From: Chloroflexota bacterium
Lineage (GTDB): Bacteria; Chloroflexota; UBA6077; FW602-bin22
Length of the DNA: 64,000 bases
NCBI GenBank assembly: GCA_004297775.1
Contig: SCUE01000027.1
Coordinates: forward strand, 122,055 to 186,054
Direction: 5' to 3'
Under the pieces are notes generated by a model. The model was not told where the DNA came from. It worked only from the letters and a program-made list of their open reading frames with translations, and ran no database searches. Position 1 is the first letter of the stretch. The number at the start of each line of letters is the position of its first letter. This document shows positions 8,294-16,955 of the stretch, piece after piece. A program made the position numbers and the translations under genes.

Positions 8294-9114
8294 ACTTCTT
8301 CACCAAAGTCCGGCGCCCGCCAGGAGAAGAACGTGTAGCCGACCACGAAAACGATCGCGGCCTGCAGCGCCATACGAAGGACGAACTCCGGCGCCGGCGG
8401 TGATTGGTAGTAGAAGATCAGGCGGTACGTCGAGATGATCGAGGCCATTGGATTCAGTATGTAGATGAGGCGCGAATACTGCGGGCTTAGGTTCTCCACG
8501 CTGTAGAAGATTGGGGTCAAGAAGAACCAAGCCAGGATCGCCACGTCCGCGATCGCCTCGGTGTCGCGGAAGTACACGTTGAGCGATCCAAGGATCAGCG
8601 CCACACCGCCGAGGAACACGAATTGGATCGCGATCACAAGCGGCAACAGGACGATTAACGGAGACGGAACGATGCCGCTGAATGCCGCGATCGCGACGAG
8701 CGGGATACACGCGAGCACGAAGTTGATGCCATTCGATATCACGCTGGCGAGCGGCAGGATCTCCCGCGGAAATGCCACCTTCTTAATGAGGTGGGCGTTC
8801 CCAGTGATGGAGAAGACCCCACCCATCACCGACCCAGCGCACCAGTTCCACGCCAGGAGACCGCAGAGGACGAACACGTGGAAGCGAGGGATGTCCTGCG
8901 GCATCAAGGTCGTGAAGACGATGGTGAAGACGCCCATCATGAGAAGAGGATTGGCCAGCGACCAGAGGATCCCCAGCGCGGAACCGCGGTAGCGGGTCCG
9001 AAGATCGCGGCGAACGAGATTGACCAGCAGTTCGCGGTACGCCCAGGCGACGCGCGGTCGGGATGCAAGCGTCGAGAGAATCGACCCGCCTACGCCGCCC
9101 AGAATCGCCGCCAG
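8290..9114 (-). CDS. wzm: Polysaccharide ABC exporter permease (Wzm); start codon non-canonical
   Basis: An ABC-2 type permease with six hydrophobic segments, pairing with Wzt downstream. The conserved cytoplasmic N-terminus reads ELLVNLVRRDLRTRYRGSAL followed by GILWSLANPLLMM. The first ATG in frame (8940) would delete this conserved part. Between it and the upstream in-frame stop near 9150 there is no ATG, GTG or TTG. Candidate starts are CTG at 9114, ATT at 9105 or CTG at 9102; the coordinate given uses the first. A TATACT -10 at 9135-9140 sits about 20 bases upstream. The alternative is a sequencing or assembly error near the start. Confidence 0.8.
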   Translation of the reverse strand: MAAILGGVGGSILSTLASRPRVAWAYRELLVNLVRRDLRTRYRGSALGILWSLANPLLMMGVFTIVFTTLMPQDIPRFHVFVLCGLLAWNWCAGSVMGGVFSITGNAHLIKKVAFPREILPLASVISNGINFVLACIPLVAIAAFSGIVPSPLIVLLPLVIAIQFVFLGGVALILGSLNVYFRDTEAIADVAILAWFFLTPIFYSVENLSPQYSRLIYILNPMASIISTYRLIFYYQSPPAPEFVLRMALQAAIVFVVGYTFFSWRAPDFGEEV

Positions 9115-9134
9115 CGAAACATAACTCGGGCGCG

Positions 9135-9142
9135 AGTATAAT
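9135..9142. promoter_or_regulatory. Overlapping divergent -10 elements
   Basis: On the plus strand TATAAT at 9137-9142 ends eight bases before the GTG at 9151, so the glycosyltransferase message should be leaderless. On the minus strand TATACT occupies 9140-9135 and faces the Wzm gene. The two hexamers share four base pairs, so the two operons probably cannot fire at the same time. Confidence 0.6.
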
Positions 9143-9150
9143 CCGCGCCC

Positions 9151-9861
9151 GTGCGCCTTTCAGTGGTCATTCCGGCGTTCAATGAAGAAGGCACGATCCT
9201 TGCGCTCCTCGAACGCGTCCGGTCATTACCGATCGTTCATGAGATCGTGGTCGTTGACGACCGCTCGACCGATCGAACGGGCACGGTGCTTCGCGACCTG
9301 GGCTGGCCCGAACTGACGATTCTCCATCACGAGGTGAATCAGGGTAAGGGCGCCGCGATCCGTACCGCGCTGGCGGCGGTCACGGGTGATGCCGTCGTCA
9401 TCCAGGATGCTGACCTCGAATACGATCCAAGTGAGTATCCCCGCCTTCTGGCACCGCTGCTTTCCGGTTCAGCCGACGTCGTGTACGGATCGCGCTTTCT
9501 CGGCCGTCCGCGTCGAATGACGTTCACGCAGTGGCTCGGCAATCGCGGCCTGACGTTCGTTACCAATGCTCTTTACGGCACGTCGCTGACCGATATGGAG
9601 ACGTGTTACAAGCTCCTGCCAACGTCGATCGCCCGTTCGCTCGATCTCCAGGCGCGACGGTACGATGTCGAACCGGAGATCACGGCAAAACTCCTTCGGG
9701 CCGGCTACCGAATAGTCGAAGTCCCGATCTCGTACGAGGGTCGTGACGAAGCCGCGGGCAAGAAGATCCGCTGGACCGACGGTATTCCGGCGGTGCAGAC
9801 ACTCGTCAGCCAGCGCTTCCGACCGGCGATGACGCGCCACGGCGCCGCGGTCCCGTCCTGA
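9151..9861 (+). CDS. Family 2 glycosyltransferase, polyprenyl-phosphate sugar synthase (DPM1-like)
   Basis: The 236-residue GT-A enzyme begins MRLSVVIPAFNEEGTILALL and contains VVVDDRSTDRTG, then the metal-binding VIQDADLEYDP (DxD-type) and the acceptor-side region GSRFLGRPRR. Length and the DMETCYKLLP segment are typical of DPM1/Pgf-like enzymes, which load a sugar onto polyprenyl phosphate. There are no membrane helices. GTG 9151 is preceded only by a -10 element. The stop overlaps the next gene as CTGA. It heads an operon of six overlapping genes reaching 14400. Confidence 0.88.
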   Translation: MRLSVVIPAFNEEGTILALLERVRSLPIVHEIVVVDDRSTDRTGTVLRDLGWPELTILHHEVNQGKGAAIRTALAAVTGDAVVIQDADLEYDPSEYPRLLAPLLSGSADVVYGSRFLGRPRRMTFTQWLGNRGLTFVTNALYGTSLTDMETCYKLLPTSIARSLDLQARRYDVEPEITAKLLRAGYRIVEVPISYEGRDEAAGKKIRWTDGIPAVQTLVSQRFRPAMTRHGAAVPS

Positions 9862-10946
9862 CGCCGATCGATTCGGTCGTCTATCTCAGTCGGCGCTATC
9901 CGCCATCGGTCGGCGGAATGCAACGACTCAGCCGCGAACTCCATCTGGCGCTTCGGCGGATCGTGCCCATGCGCGTCGTGGCGTGGGGCGGACATCAGGC
10001 GCTCTTGCCTCTGGTCGTGCCGGCGCAGTTCGTTCGCGCCCTGACCTGGCTTGCGCGCGATCGGCGACCGGTGATTGTCGCGGGCGACGTGCTACTCGCG
10101 CCGATTGCGCTGGCGCTCAGCCGCCTCAGGGACGCGCCTTTCGCCGTCGTCGCGCACGGACTTGATATCACCTACTCGTCGCCGGTCTACCGACGATTGA
10201 CCCGTCCAGCGCTTGCGCGGGCCGATCGCGTCATCGCAATCAGTCAACACACGCGCGGCCTGGCAATCGAGGCCGGCGTCCGGCCGGATCGATGCATCGT
10301 CATCACGCCAGGCGTCGCTGAGCTGCTCGTGCCGGCGAGGGTGTCCGCGCGTCGGCAGATCGCGGAACGCATCGATCCGTCGCTGGCCGATCGGCCGATC
10401 GTGCTCCAGATCGGGCGGCAGGTGGCTCGCAAGGGCGCGGCCTGGCTGGCCGATCAGGTCGCGCCGCTGATCGCGCGCGAACTCACCGATGTCGCCATCG
10501 TGATTCTCGGCGACGGTCCGGATCACGGGCTGGTCGCGGAAGCGGCCAGGCGCCATCCCAGGACGATCTTCGCGGCGCGGTTCGCCGACGACGCGCTTCG
10601 ACAAGCCGCGTACGGCGCGGCCGACGTGTATGCGATGCCGTATCGCCGTGAACCGGGCGACGTGGAGGGCCTGGGCCTCGTTGCGATCGAAGCGGCGCAG
10701 GCGGGCTTACCGGTCGTCGCCACACGCGTCGATGCGCTCAGCGAGGTGGTTGTCGACGGCAAGACCGGCATCCTGGTCCCGCCGGAATCACCACGCGAGT
10801 TCGCCGACGCCGTGACGGCACTGCTTCGCGACCCTTCGCGCCGTGCCTCGCTGGGCGACGCGGCGCGCCAGCACGCCCGGTCCGCGTTCTCCTGGGACGT
10901 CGCGGCCAAACGGTTCGTCGAAACCCTGACCGAGATGTCGGCGTGA
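9858..10946 (+). CDS. Family 4 glycosyltransferase, probable CTG start
   Basis: A 362-residue GT-B enzyme. The N-terminal strand and glycine loop read VVYLSRRYPPSVGGMQRLSR, and the C-terminal domain has VLQIGRQVARKGAAWLAD and EGLGLVAIEAAQAGLPVVAT (EX7E). The first canonical start (ATG 9918) falls after the glycine loop and would remove the first strand. No ATG, GTG or TTG exists in frame between the upstream stop at 9744 and 9918. CTG at 9858 lies in a CTGA overlap with the preceding stop, exactly where GTG or ATG sits at the other junctions of this operon. The donor sugar cannot be read from sequence. Confidence 0.85.
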   Translation: MTPIDSVVYLSRRYPPSVGGMQRLSRELHLALRRIVPMRVVAWGGHQALLPLVVPAQFVRALTWLARDRRPVIVAGDVLLAPIALALSRLRDAPFAVVAHGLDITYSSPVYRRLTRPALARADRVIAISQHTRGLAIEAGVRPDRCIVITPGVAELLVPARVSARRQIAERIDPSLADRPIVLQIGRQVARKGAAWLADQVAPLIARELTDVAIVILGDGPDHGLVAEAARRHPRTIFAARFADDALRQAAYGAADVYAMPYRREPGDVEGLGLVAIEAAQAGLPVVATRVDALSEVVVDGKTGILVPPESPREFADAVTALLRDPSRRASLGDAARQHARSAFSWDVAAKRFVETLTEMSA

Positions 10947-11803
10947 GGATCGCGACATCGATCGTCATCCCGACGCTGGAGTCCCCGACGCTCGGCGACA
11001 CCCTGGCGGCCGTCGAAGCCGAGATCGCGATGCGAGACGATGTCGAGATCATCGTCGCCGGCCGCGATCTGGCCAGGTTTCGGTCGGGCCACGACGATGC
11101 CCGTTATGTCGAGACCGAACGCCCGGTTTTCCCCGGCGCGGCGCGCAACCATGGCGCCGCGAGGGCGCGCGGTCGCCGGCTGCTGTTTACCGATTCCGAC
11201 TGCCTCCCGCGATCCGGCTGGCTGGCACGCATGGAGGCCGCGCTCGATCGACGCGCGCCGGTGGTCGGCGGGGGAGTGGCGTTTGGCGAGGAAGGCTACT
11301 GGTCACGCGCCGATAACGTGGCGCTCCTGCACGAGTACGTCTCGCGGCGTCCGGCTGGCTTTCGCCCGTACCTTGCCAGTCTCAACTTTGGCATTCAGCG
11401 ATCTCTGTTCGAGCGCGCCGGCGGCTTCGATGCATCGTTGCGATCGGCCGAGGATCTCGATCTGACGGTGCGACTGGCGCGCGATGGCGCGAGGCTCTAT
11501 TTCGAGCCGGAGGCGACGGTCACGCACCGTCCACGACGGACTGGCGTGGGCGATCTCTGGCGCCACCATTTCACGTATGGCGTCAATTCGGCGCGGGTCA
11601 GACAACGTCACGCCGATGTCTTTCTACCGCCGCCATTTCTTGCCTCGCGCGCCGCGATGCTGGTTCTGTCTCCCGCGATCGCGCTTGCCACGACCGCCAG
11701 AATCTTCCTCGGCGAACGCGCCGTGATCGATGATTGGCCGACCGCGCCAGCGGTCTTCCTGGCGAAGATGGCCTGGTGCCTGAGCGTGGCGCTGCATGAC
11801 TGA
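10943..11803 (+). CDS. Family 2 glycosyltransferase
   Basis: The 286-residue GT-A enzyme has TSIVIPTLESPTLGDTLAAV at the N-terminus, then AARNHGAARARGRRLLFTDS with the metal-binding TDSDCLP, and the acceptor segment FDASLRSAEDLDLTVRLARD (ED-type catalytic base). One hydrophobic stretch near the C-terminus (AMLVLSPAIALATTARIF) suggests membrane association. GTG 10943 forms a GTGA overlap with the preceding stop, and the 3' end overlaps the next gene by eight bases. Cytoplasmic glycan assembly is likely. Confidence 0.87.
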   Translation: MRIATSIVIPTLESPTLGDTLAAVEAEIAMRDDVEIIVAGRDLARFRSGHDDARYVETERPVFPGAARNHGAARARGRRLLFTDSDCLPRSGWLARMEAALDRRAPVVGGGVAFGEEGYWSRADNVALLHEYVSRRPAGFRPYLASLNFGIQRSLFERAGGFDASLRSAEDLDLTVRLARDGARLYFEPEATVTHRPRRTGVGDLWRHHFTYGVNSARVRQRHADVFLPPPFLASRAAMLVLSPAIALATTARIFLGERAVIDDWPTAPAVFLAKMAWCLSVALHD

Positions 11804-12689
11804 CTTCCGAGTTGCCGCGATCGTCCTGGGCTGGAATCTGGCCGACATCTCGATCGCCTGCATCGAGTCGCTCGAGTCGCAGACTCACGGCCCGCTCGAT
11901 GTCATTTACGTCGACAACGGATCGACGGACGGCGCGCCGGCGACCGTCGGGGAACGCTTTCCGAATGCCCGAATCGTGGCGCTTTCGGAAAACGTCGGGA
12001 TCGCGGCCGGCTACAACGCCGGCCTGCGCATCGCGATCGCCGGCGATGCCGACGCCGCGCTCATCCTCAACAACGACACAGTTCTGGCGCCCGACGCCAT
12101 CGCGGAACTCGTGGCGGCGGCCCGTCGACAATCGAGCGCCGGCGTCCTTATGCCGAAGATCCTGCATGAGAGGGCGCGCACGCGAATCTGGTCCGCCGGC
12201 GCGCGGCGACGGTCGTTCCCACCGGGCGTCGTATTCCTGGGACTCGGTCAGGCCGACGGACCCGCGTGGAACGTCGAGCGCGATATCGAATTTGCCCCGA
12301 GCTGCGCACTTCTCATCACTCGCGAGGCATTGCGGCGAGTGGGTGTCTTCGACCCCGACTACTTCTTCTACTACGACGATTGGGACTACTGCGAGCGCGC
12401 TCGACGCGCGGGCTTCACGATTCGCTACGTGCCCGGCGCGGTCGTCTGGCACAAGGTATCGCTCTCCACGGCTCGCTCTTCCCAACCGGCGCGGTGGTGG
12501 TACGTGATGGGTCGGAGCGCCGTCATCTACTACCGGCGTTACTACCGGCCATTTCCGCCGTACGTCGCGCTGTACGCCGCCTGGTTCGTCGCACGTGAGG
12601 CATTGAAGGGCAACGCCCGCTTCCTCGGGCTGTACCTGCGCGGCCTGTGGGACGGTCTCACTGGCCGATCGGCGCGTCTGCCGGCGTGA
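11796..12689 (+). CDS. Family 2 glycosyltransferase, rhamnosyltransferase-like
   Basis: A 297-residue GT-A enzyme of the WbbL/RfbN type, with VAAIVLGWNLADISIACIES, VIYVDNGSTDGAP, LILNNDTVLAPDAIAELV (NDD metal-binding motif) and VFDPDYFFYYDDWDYCERAR, the typical (E/D)D-WD acceptor site. The C-terminal YYRRYYRPFPPYVALYAAW is a membrane-apposed helix found in many rhamnosyltransferases. ATG 11796 overlaps the preceding gene by eight bases, and the stop overlaps the next GTG (GTGA). Confidence 0.88.
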   Translation: MTDFRVAAIVLGWNLADISIACIESLESQTHGPLDVIYVDNGSTDGAPATVGERFPNARIVALSENVGIAAGYNAGLRIAIAGDADAALILNNDTVLAPDAIAELVAAARRQSSAGVLMPKILHERARTRIWSAGARRRSFPPGVVFLGLGQADGPAWNVERDIEFAPSCALLITREALRRVGVFDPDYFFYYDDWDYCERARRAGFTIRYVPGAVVWHKVSLSTARSSQPARWWYVMGRSAVIYYRRYYRPFPPYVALYAAWFVAREALKGNARFLGLYLRGLWDGLTGRSARLPA

Positions 12690-13627
12690 TCGGCGTATCG
12701 ATGGCGCGACCGCGAACCGTTGATGCTGGATCGTTTGGGCGCGTCACGCGGATCGTGCGATCGCCGTGGAGCCGCCGCGCTACCTCGATCGCGGTGCTCG
12801 CGATCTCCTTCGGCGCCCTTGGCTGGATCACCTATGCGAACTGGCCGGCCATCGTCACGACCGAATGGGCGCCCGATCCCGGGCGATTGATCGCGGCGTT
12901 CGCGCTTCAGATCGCCTCCGCGGCGATCGCGACCCAACTCTGGTTCTCGATCGCGGCGCGCCTGGGCGCGACTCGACGAACGTCGGCGGACATTCGCAAC
13001 TACGCGTACACGCTCCTGTCGCGTCGCCTTCCCGGCGCACCGTGGCACATCGTCGGGCGCTCGCTCCACTACGCGGACGCTGGCCTTGCTCGCCGGGTCG
13101 GCATCGGTGGCTCGACGATCGAGTGGGCGTTGGCAGTCGCGACCGGCGTCTGCGTGTGGCTCGCTCTGGCGCCGGCAACTGCACCGCTCGGCCCATTCGG
13201 CGCAATCTTCGCGATCGTCGCGATTCCGTTTGTCGGGGGGGTGATCGTACGCCAACGAGGCGGAGCATTCTCGGCTCGCCGGGCGATTGCCCTCTGGACA
13301 GCGTACGATCTGATCGGATGGGCGACCGGGTGCGGCGCGATGTACTTCCTCTTCACGGGGCTCTATCCGTTCCCGAACGACGCATTGCTGACGCTCGTCT
13401 CGTCCACCGCGGCGGCGTATGTTGCGTCGATGGCAGTCGTCATCCTTCCGGCCGGCCTGGGCTTGCGCGAAGTGAGCCTGGCGGCGTTGACGGCCACGCT
13501 CGTGCCGTGGCCGGTCGCGGTGGCGCTTTCTATCGTCGGGCGCGCCTTGACGATGGTGGCGGACCTGGTCTGGGCAACGATTCTCCTGGTCTCCGCGTTG
13601 AGATCGGCGGATGAATCAACTCAGTGA
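12686..13627 (+). CDS. Flippase-like integral membrane protein (LPG-synthase TM / UPF0104 family)
   Basis: The 313-residue product has about 8-9 hydrophobic helices and family landmarks LLSRRLPGAPWHIVGRSLHY and VVILPAGLGLREVSLAALTA (the PxGxGxRE motif). The family includes the membrane part of MprF and AglD-type proteins, which handle lipid-linked sugars or aminoacyl lipids. The exact reaction is not known for stand-alone members. I prefer GTG 12686, in a GTGA overlap, over an upstream ATG at 12647 inside the previous gene. A paralogue lies at 21897. Confidence 0.8.
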   Translation: MIGVSMARPRTVDAGSFGRVTRIVRSPWSRRATSIAVLAISFGALGWITYANWPAIVTTEWAPDPGRLIAAFALQIASAAIATQLWFSIAARLGATRRTSADIRNYAYTLLSRRLPGAPWHIVGRSLHYADAGLARRVGIGGSTIEWALAVATGVCVWLALAPATAPLGPFGAIFAIVAIPFVGGVIVRQRGGAFSARRAIALWTAYDLIGWATGCGAMYFLFTGLYPFPNDALLTLVSSTAAAYVASMAVVILPAGLGLREVSLAALTATLVPWPVAVALSIVGRALTMVADLVWATILLVSALRSADESTQ

Positions 13628-14400
13628 GTGATGTCGTCGTTGGCATTCTCCCGGCCGCGGGCCTGGGACGGCGGATCGCCGGGCTGCGCTGGCGCAAACA
13701 TCTCTATCCGGTCGGTTGGGAAGAGGTCGATGTCGGCGGCGCGCTGGCACGGCGTCCGCGGGTCGTGGCGGCCTACGCCCTCGACGCGATGGTGGCCGCC
13801 GGCGCCGATCGGCTGATCGTGATCATCGGCGAACAAGCCGAGGTGATGCACCACTTCGGTGGCTTTCGCGGCGGCGTTCCGATTGCCTACCTGTATCAGG
13901 ACGAGCCACGTGGTGGCGCCTTCGCGCTCGATCTTTCACGTTCGTGGCTGCCGGACGAGCACACGATCCTTTTCGGATTCCCCGACACCATCGTCGATCC
14001 GGTCGACGCCTATGCGCGCCTGCTGGCACGGCATCGGGCCGCCGGCGCTGACTTGACACTCGGCCTCTTTCCAACCGACCGCCCTTCCCAATTCGGCATG
14101 GTGGAACTGATCGGCGACCGCCCGCTGCGCGTCATTGACAAGCCGTCGCGGTCCAATCTGCGCTACCTCTACGGAATCGCGGCGTGGGGTCCGCGCGTCA
14201 CGTCACTACTGCCAGAACTTCTCGTAAGCGCGCCGATCGATCGCGAGGCTGTCCCTGGCGATCTATTTCAGTTCGCGATCGACCGCGGCCTCGTCGCGAC
14301 GTCGGTCTCGTTCGATGACGGGCGGTACCTCGACGTCGGCACGCCATCCTCCCTTAACGAGGCACTAACCCGATTTGGTGATACAACCGTGAGGCCGTGA
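13624..14400 (+). CDS. Sugar-1-phosphate nucleotidyltransferase (RfbA/GlmU-type)
   Basis: A 258-residue Rossmann-like nucleotidyltransferase with the signature GILPAAGLGRRIAGLRWRKH (glycine-rich triphosphate loop), YQDEPRGGAFALDL, a catalytic-site FGFPDTIVDP and DDGRYLDVGTPSSLNEAL near the end. It activates a sugar-1-phosphate with an NTP and closes the operon that starts at 9151. The loop sequence GLRWRKHLYPVG departs from the usual GTRLRPLT, so substrate class is uncertain. GTG 13624 forms a GTGA overlap. Confidence 0.82.
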   Translation: MSDVVVGILPAAGLGRRIAGLRWRKHLYPVGWEEVDVGGALARRPRVVAAYALDAMVAAGADRLIVIIGEQAEVMHHFGGFRGGVPIAYLYQDEPRGGAFALDLSRSWLPDEHTILFGFPDTIVDPVDAYARLLARHRAAGADLTLGLFPTDRPSQFGMVELIGDRPLRVIDKPSRSNLRYLYGIAAWGPRVTSLLPELLVSAPIDREAVPGDLFQFAIDRGLVATSVSFDDGRYLDVGTPSSLNEALTRFGDTTVRP

Positions 14401-14429
14401 CGAATATGATTGATATGTGGCGCGCCTTA

Positions 14430-14458
14430 TTGACGGGCCAGGTGGTCATTGCTACGAT
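14430..14458 (+). promoter_or_regulatory. Sigma70-like promoter of the surface repeat protein
   Basis: TTGACG at 14430-14435, a 17-base spacer, then TACGAT at 14453-14458. The predicted start near 14465 leaves a leader of about 29 nt before the ATG at 14494. It is one of the few classical two-box promoters in the window and drives a secreted protein. Confidence 0.55.
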
Positions 14459-14493
14459 GCCAAGTACGTTCGGTCAAAAGGACGGTTAGAGAC

Positions 14494-15876
14494 ATGAATT
14501 TCAAGAGACTGGCGAGGCTCGCTTCGGCTACCGGGCTTGTCGTCGCTATCGGCGCCGTTGGATCGTTGACGAATGCATCCGCGCGAGAGGCCGCGGCGAT
14601 TCCAGGCACGTTCCGGAGTTCGATCGTCGTCGCCAACCCCGGATCGTCCACCGCGACCGTCAGCATGCAATTCGTGAAGTCGGATGGTACGAACGCGATG
14701 TCGCCGGTGACATTCACCGTGCCAGCGAATGCGAGCACGACGCGCTACGTTCCATCGATCACGGGATTGGCCGATGGTCGCTATTCGGTCGTGATTGACT
14801 CGGATCAGAGCGTGGTGGCGATCGCGAATCTGACCTCGGACAGCCCATCGACGTCGACCGCCTACAACGGCATCGCCCAGGCGGACGTCGGGCGATCGTT
14901 CAACATCCCATCGGCCTATCGGAACTACTTCGGCTACACGTCCAGCATCATCATCCAGAATGCGGGGACAGCCGTCGCGAATGTCACACTATCGTATCGC
15001 ACCGCGGCCGGTCAGGTCGCCAGCGAAACTCGCCAGATTCCAGCAAATGCGTCATCGACGATCGATCAAGGTGCCACGACCGGCCTGCCGGAAGGCTTCA
15101 TCGGATCGGCCGTCATCACATCCGATCAGGACATCGCGGCGATCTTCCTCGTCTCAGCGAGCACGCAACTCTCCAGTGGTCGCGGCGCGCGTGCGGGCGC
15201 AACGTCCGTAAGCCTGCCGGTGATCTACCACAGCTACTACGGCTACAACACGAACGTCCTCGTTCAGAACGTCGACACGACCGCGACAACCGTGTCAATT
15301 GCCTACTACGACAATCGCACCGGCCTTTCGATTGGCAGCGAGACTGCCACGATTCAGCCCGGTACGTCGGCCACGTTCTTCCAGTTCGACACCGGCCGCG
15401 GTAACGCGATCCCCCGACCAGGGTTCTCCGGCTCGGCCGTCGTAACCTCCACCGACAACAAGAACATCATCGCCGTGGCGAATGTCCAGCACCCGGGCCA
15501 GGGCTACCTCGAGGCGTACAACGGCTTCCCGACCTCGTCCGCGACGACCCGCGTTAGTTGCCCGGCGATCATGAAGAACTACTACAACTACAACACGTCC
15601 CTGACGATTCAGAACGTCGGAAGCGCGGCGACGAACCTGACGATTCAGTACGTCGATGCCAATGGCACCGCGGTCGCTTCGGTGAGCGTGACGGGCCTGG
15701 CGGCCAACTCGGGTCACGTCCGGTACAACCCGAACGATGCGATCCCGGTTGGCTTCAACGGCGCGGTCGTGGTCACGTCGAGCGGCGCGCCGATCATCGG
15801 CGTCGTCAACGAACTCCTCGGTGGCGGCGATGTGGCGGGGGATCAACTCTTCACCTACGCCTGCTCGAATAGCTGA
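14494..15876 (+). CDS. Secreted four-repeat beta-rich surface protein
   Basis: A 460-residue protein with a Sec signal peptide (KRLARLASATGLVVAIGAVG, cleavage near NASA-RE). Four tandem domains of about 100-115 residues follow. Each begins with an aromatic YxxYxxY segment (RNYFGYTSSIIIQNAGTA, HSYYGYNTNVLVQNVDTT, KNYYNYNTSLTIQNVGSA; the first copy is diverged, FRSSIVVANPGSST), continues with alternating beta strands and ends in an (A/V)VVTS-type strand. The last repeat ends in a lone Cys (TYACSNS) that could pair with the Cys at the start of that repeat. It looks like a structural or adhesive exoprotein. No catalytic motif is visible. It has its own promoter and a strong terminator. Confidence 0.75.
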   Translation: MNFKRLARLASATGLVVAIGAVGSLTNASAREAAAIPGTFRSSIVVANPGSSTATVSMQFVKSDGTNAMSPVTFTVPANASTTRYVPSITGLADGRYSVVIDSDQSVVAIANLTSDSPSTSTAYNGIAQADVGRSFNIPSAYRNYFGYTSSIIIQNAGTAVANVTLSYRTAAGQVASETRQIPANASSTIDQGATTGLPEGFIGSAVITSDQDIAAIFLVSASTQLSSGRGARAGATSVSLPVIYHSYYGYNTNVLVQNVDTTATTVSIAYYDNRTGLSIGSETATIQPGTSATFFQFDTGRGNAIPRPGFSGSAVVTSTDNKNIIAVANVQHPGQGYLEAYNGFPTSSATTRVSCPAIMKNYYNYNTSLTIQNVGSAATNLTIQYVDANGTAVASVSVTGLAANSGHVRYNPNDAIPVGFNGAVVVTSSGAPIIGVVNELLGGGDVAGDQLFTYACSNS

Positions 15877-15897
15877 TCGACCTTCTGCGTTCGGATC

Positions 15898-15928
15898 GGG
15901 GCTCGGCGAGTTCGCCGAGCCCCTTTTC
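15898..15928 (+). terminator. Rho-independent terminator after the surface protein
   Basis: GGGGCTCGGCGA pairs with TCGCCGAGCCCC (15898-15909 with 15912-15923) around a very short loop and is followed by TTTT. A promoter for the next operon begins immediately after it. Confidence 0.85.
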
Positions 15929-15929
15929 C

Positions 15930-15935
15930 TATACT
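15930..15935 (+). promoter_or_regulatory. -10 element TATACT of the second glycan operon
   Basis: TATACT ends 12 bases before the GTG at 15948, directly after the terminator T-tract. Predicted transcription starts near 15942, leaving a leader of about six bases. Confidence 0.5.
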
Positions 15936-15947
15936 GGCCGTCGACCG

Positions 15948-16955
15948 GTGAAGCTGATCGTCCAGATTCCCTGCTTCAACGAGGCCGCGACGCTGCCCGC
16001 GGTGGTTCGTGCGATACCGCGCCAGATCGCTGGATTCGAGCGCGTGGAGATCGTCGTCATCGACGACGGCTCGACGGATGGGACCGCCGAGTTGGCGCAC
16101 TCCGTCGGCGTCGATCACGTCGTGCGCCATATTGGCAACAAGGGCCTCGCCCAGGCGTTCCGCACCGGGATTGATGTCTGTCTCCGGCTCGGCGCCGATG
16201 TGATCGTCAACACCGATGGAGACAATCAGTATCCACAGGCCGATATTCCACGCCTCGTCGAGCCGATCTCGAGCGGACGAGCCGAGATGGTCGTGGCCGA
16301 CCGGCAGATCGGACGCATCGAGCATTTCTCACCGGCGAAGAAGGTGCTTCAGGCGCTCGGGAGCTGGACGGTTCGGCAGGTCTCGCGCACCGACGTGCCG
16401 GACGCGCCGAGTGGCTTTCGCGCCTACAGCCGCGAAGCCGCGATGCGACTGAACATCGTCTCGGAGTACTCGTACACGCTCGAGACGCTGATTCAGGCCG
16501 GGGCGCGCCGAACGTCGATCGCGTACGTTCCCGTGACGGTCAACGCGAAGACGCGGCCCTCGCGCCTCATGGGCAGCACGCTGAATTACATCAAACACCA
16601 GGGCGCGACGATCGTGCGCACCTACGCCATGCACGAGCCGCTGAAAGTATTCACTGTTATCGGCGCGGCCTTGTTCGCGATCGGGCTCGCGCTGGTGATT
16701 CGCTTCGGGTACTTCTTTCTCTTCGGCTACCCTGGCCACATTCAGAGTCTGGTGCTTGGCGCGGCCCTGCTTGGTCTGGGTCTGCAAGTCGGGCTGAACG
16801 GCATCTTGGCCGATCTCATCGCCGCGAATCGCCGTCTCGTCGAAGAGGCGCTTTACAAACTTCGTCGTCTGGAGGACACCAATGCTGGGTCAACGCGAGA
16901 TTCGACAGGTGCTACCGCACCGCTACCCCCTGAATCTGGTCGATCGGATCATTGA
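15948..16955 (+). CDS. Family 2 glycosyltransferase with two C-terminal membrane helices (GtrB-like)
   Basis: The 335-residue product has VKLIVQIPCFNEAATLPAVV, VVIDDGSTDGTAELA, VNTDGDNQYPQADIPRLVEP (DxD) and SGFRAYSREAAMRL, then two hydrophobic helices (about residues 235-255 and 265-290). This is the architecture of bactoprenol glucosyl/mannosyltransferases that make polyprenyl-phosphate sugars. It opens the operon ending at 20646. Its last 74 bases overlap the fabZ gene in another frame, so the Ser/Thr/Pro-rich tail after RRLEDT may be dispensable. Confidence 0.85.
   Translation: MKLIVQIPCFNEAATLPAVVRAIPRQIAGFERVEIVVIDDGSTDGTAELAHSVGVDHVVRHIGNKGLAQAFRTGIDVCLRLGADVIVNTDGDNQYPQADIPRLVEPISSGRAEMVVADRQIGRIEHFSPAKKVLQALGSWTVRQVSRTDVPDAPSGFRAYSREAAMRLNIVSEYSYTLETLIQAGARRTSIAYVPVTVNAKTRPSRLMGSTLNYIKHQGATIVRTYAMHEPLKVFTVIGAALFAIGLALVIRFGYFFLFGYPGHIQSLVLGAALLGLGLQVGLNGILADLIAANRRLVEEALYKLRRLEDTNAGSTRDSTGATAPLPPESGRSDH

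Noticed and set aside
9918..10946. ATG 9918 as the GT4 start
   Set aside because: It would delete the VVYLSRRYPPSVGG strand and donor-side glycine loop that the family needs.
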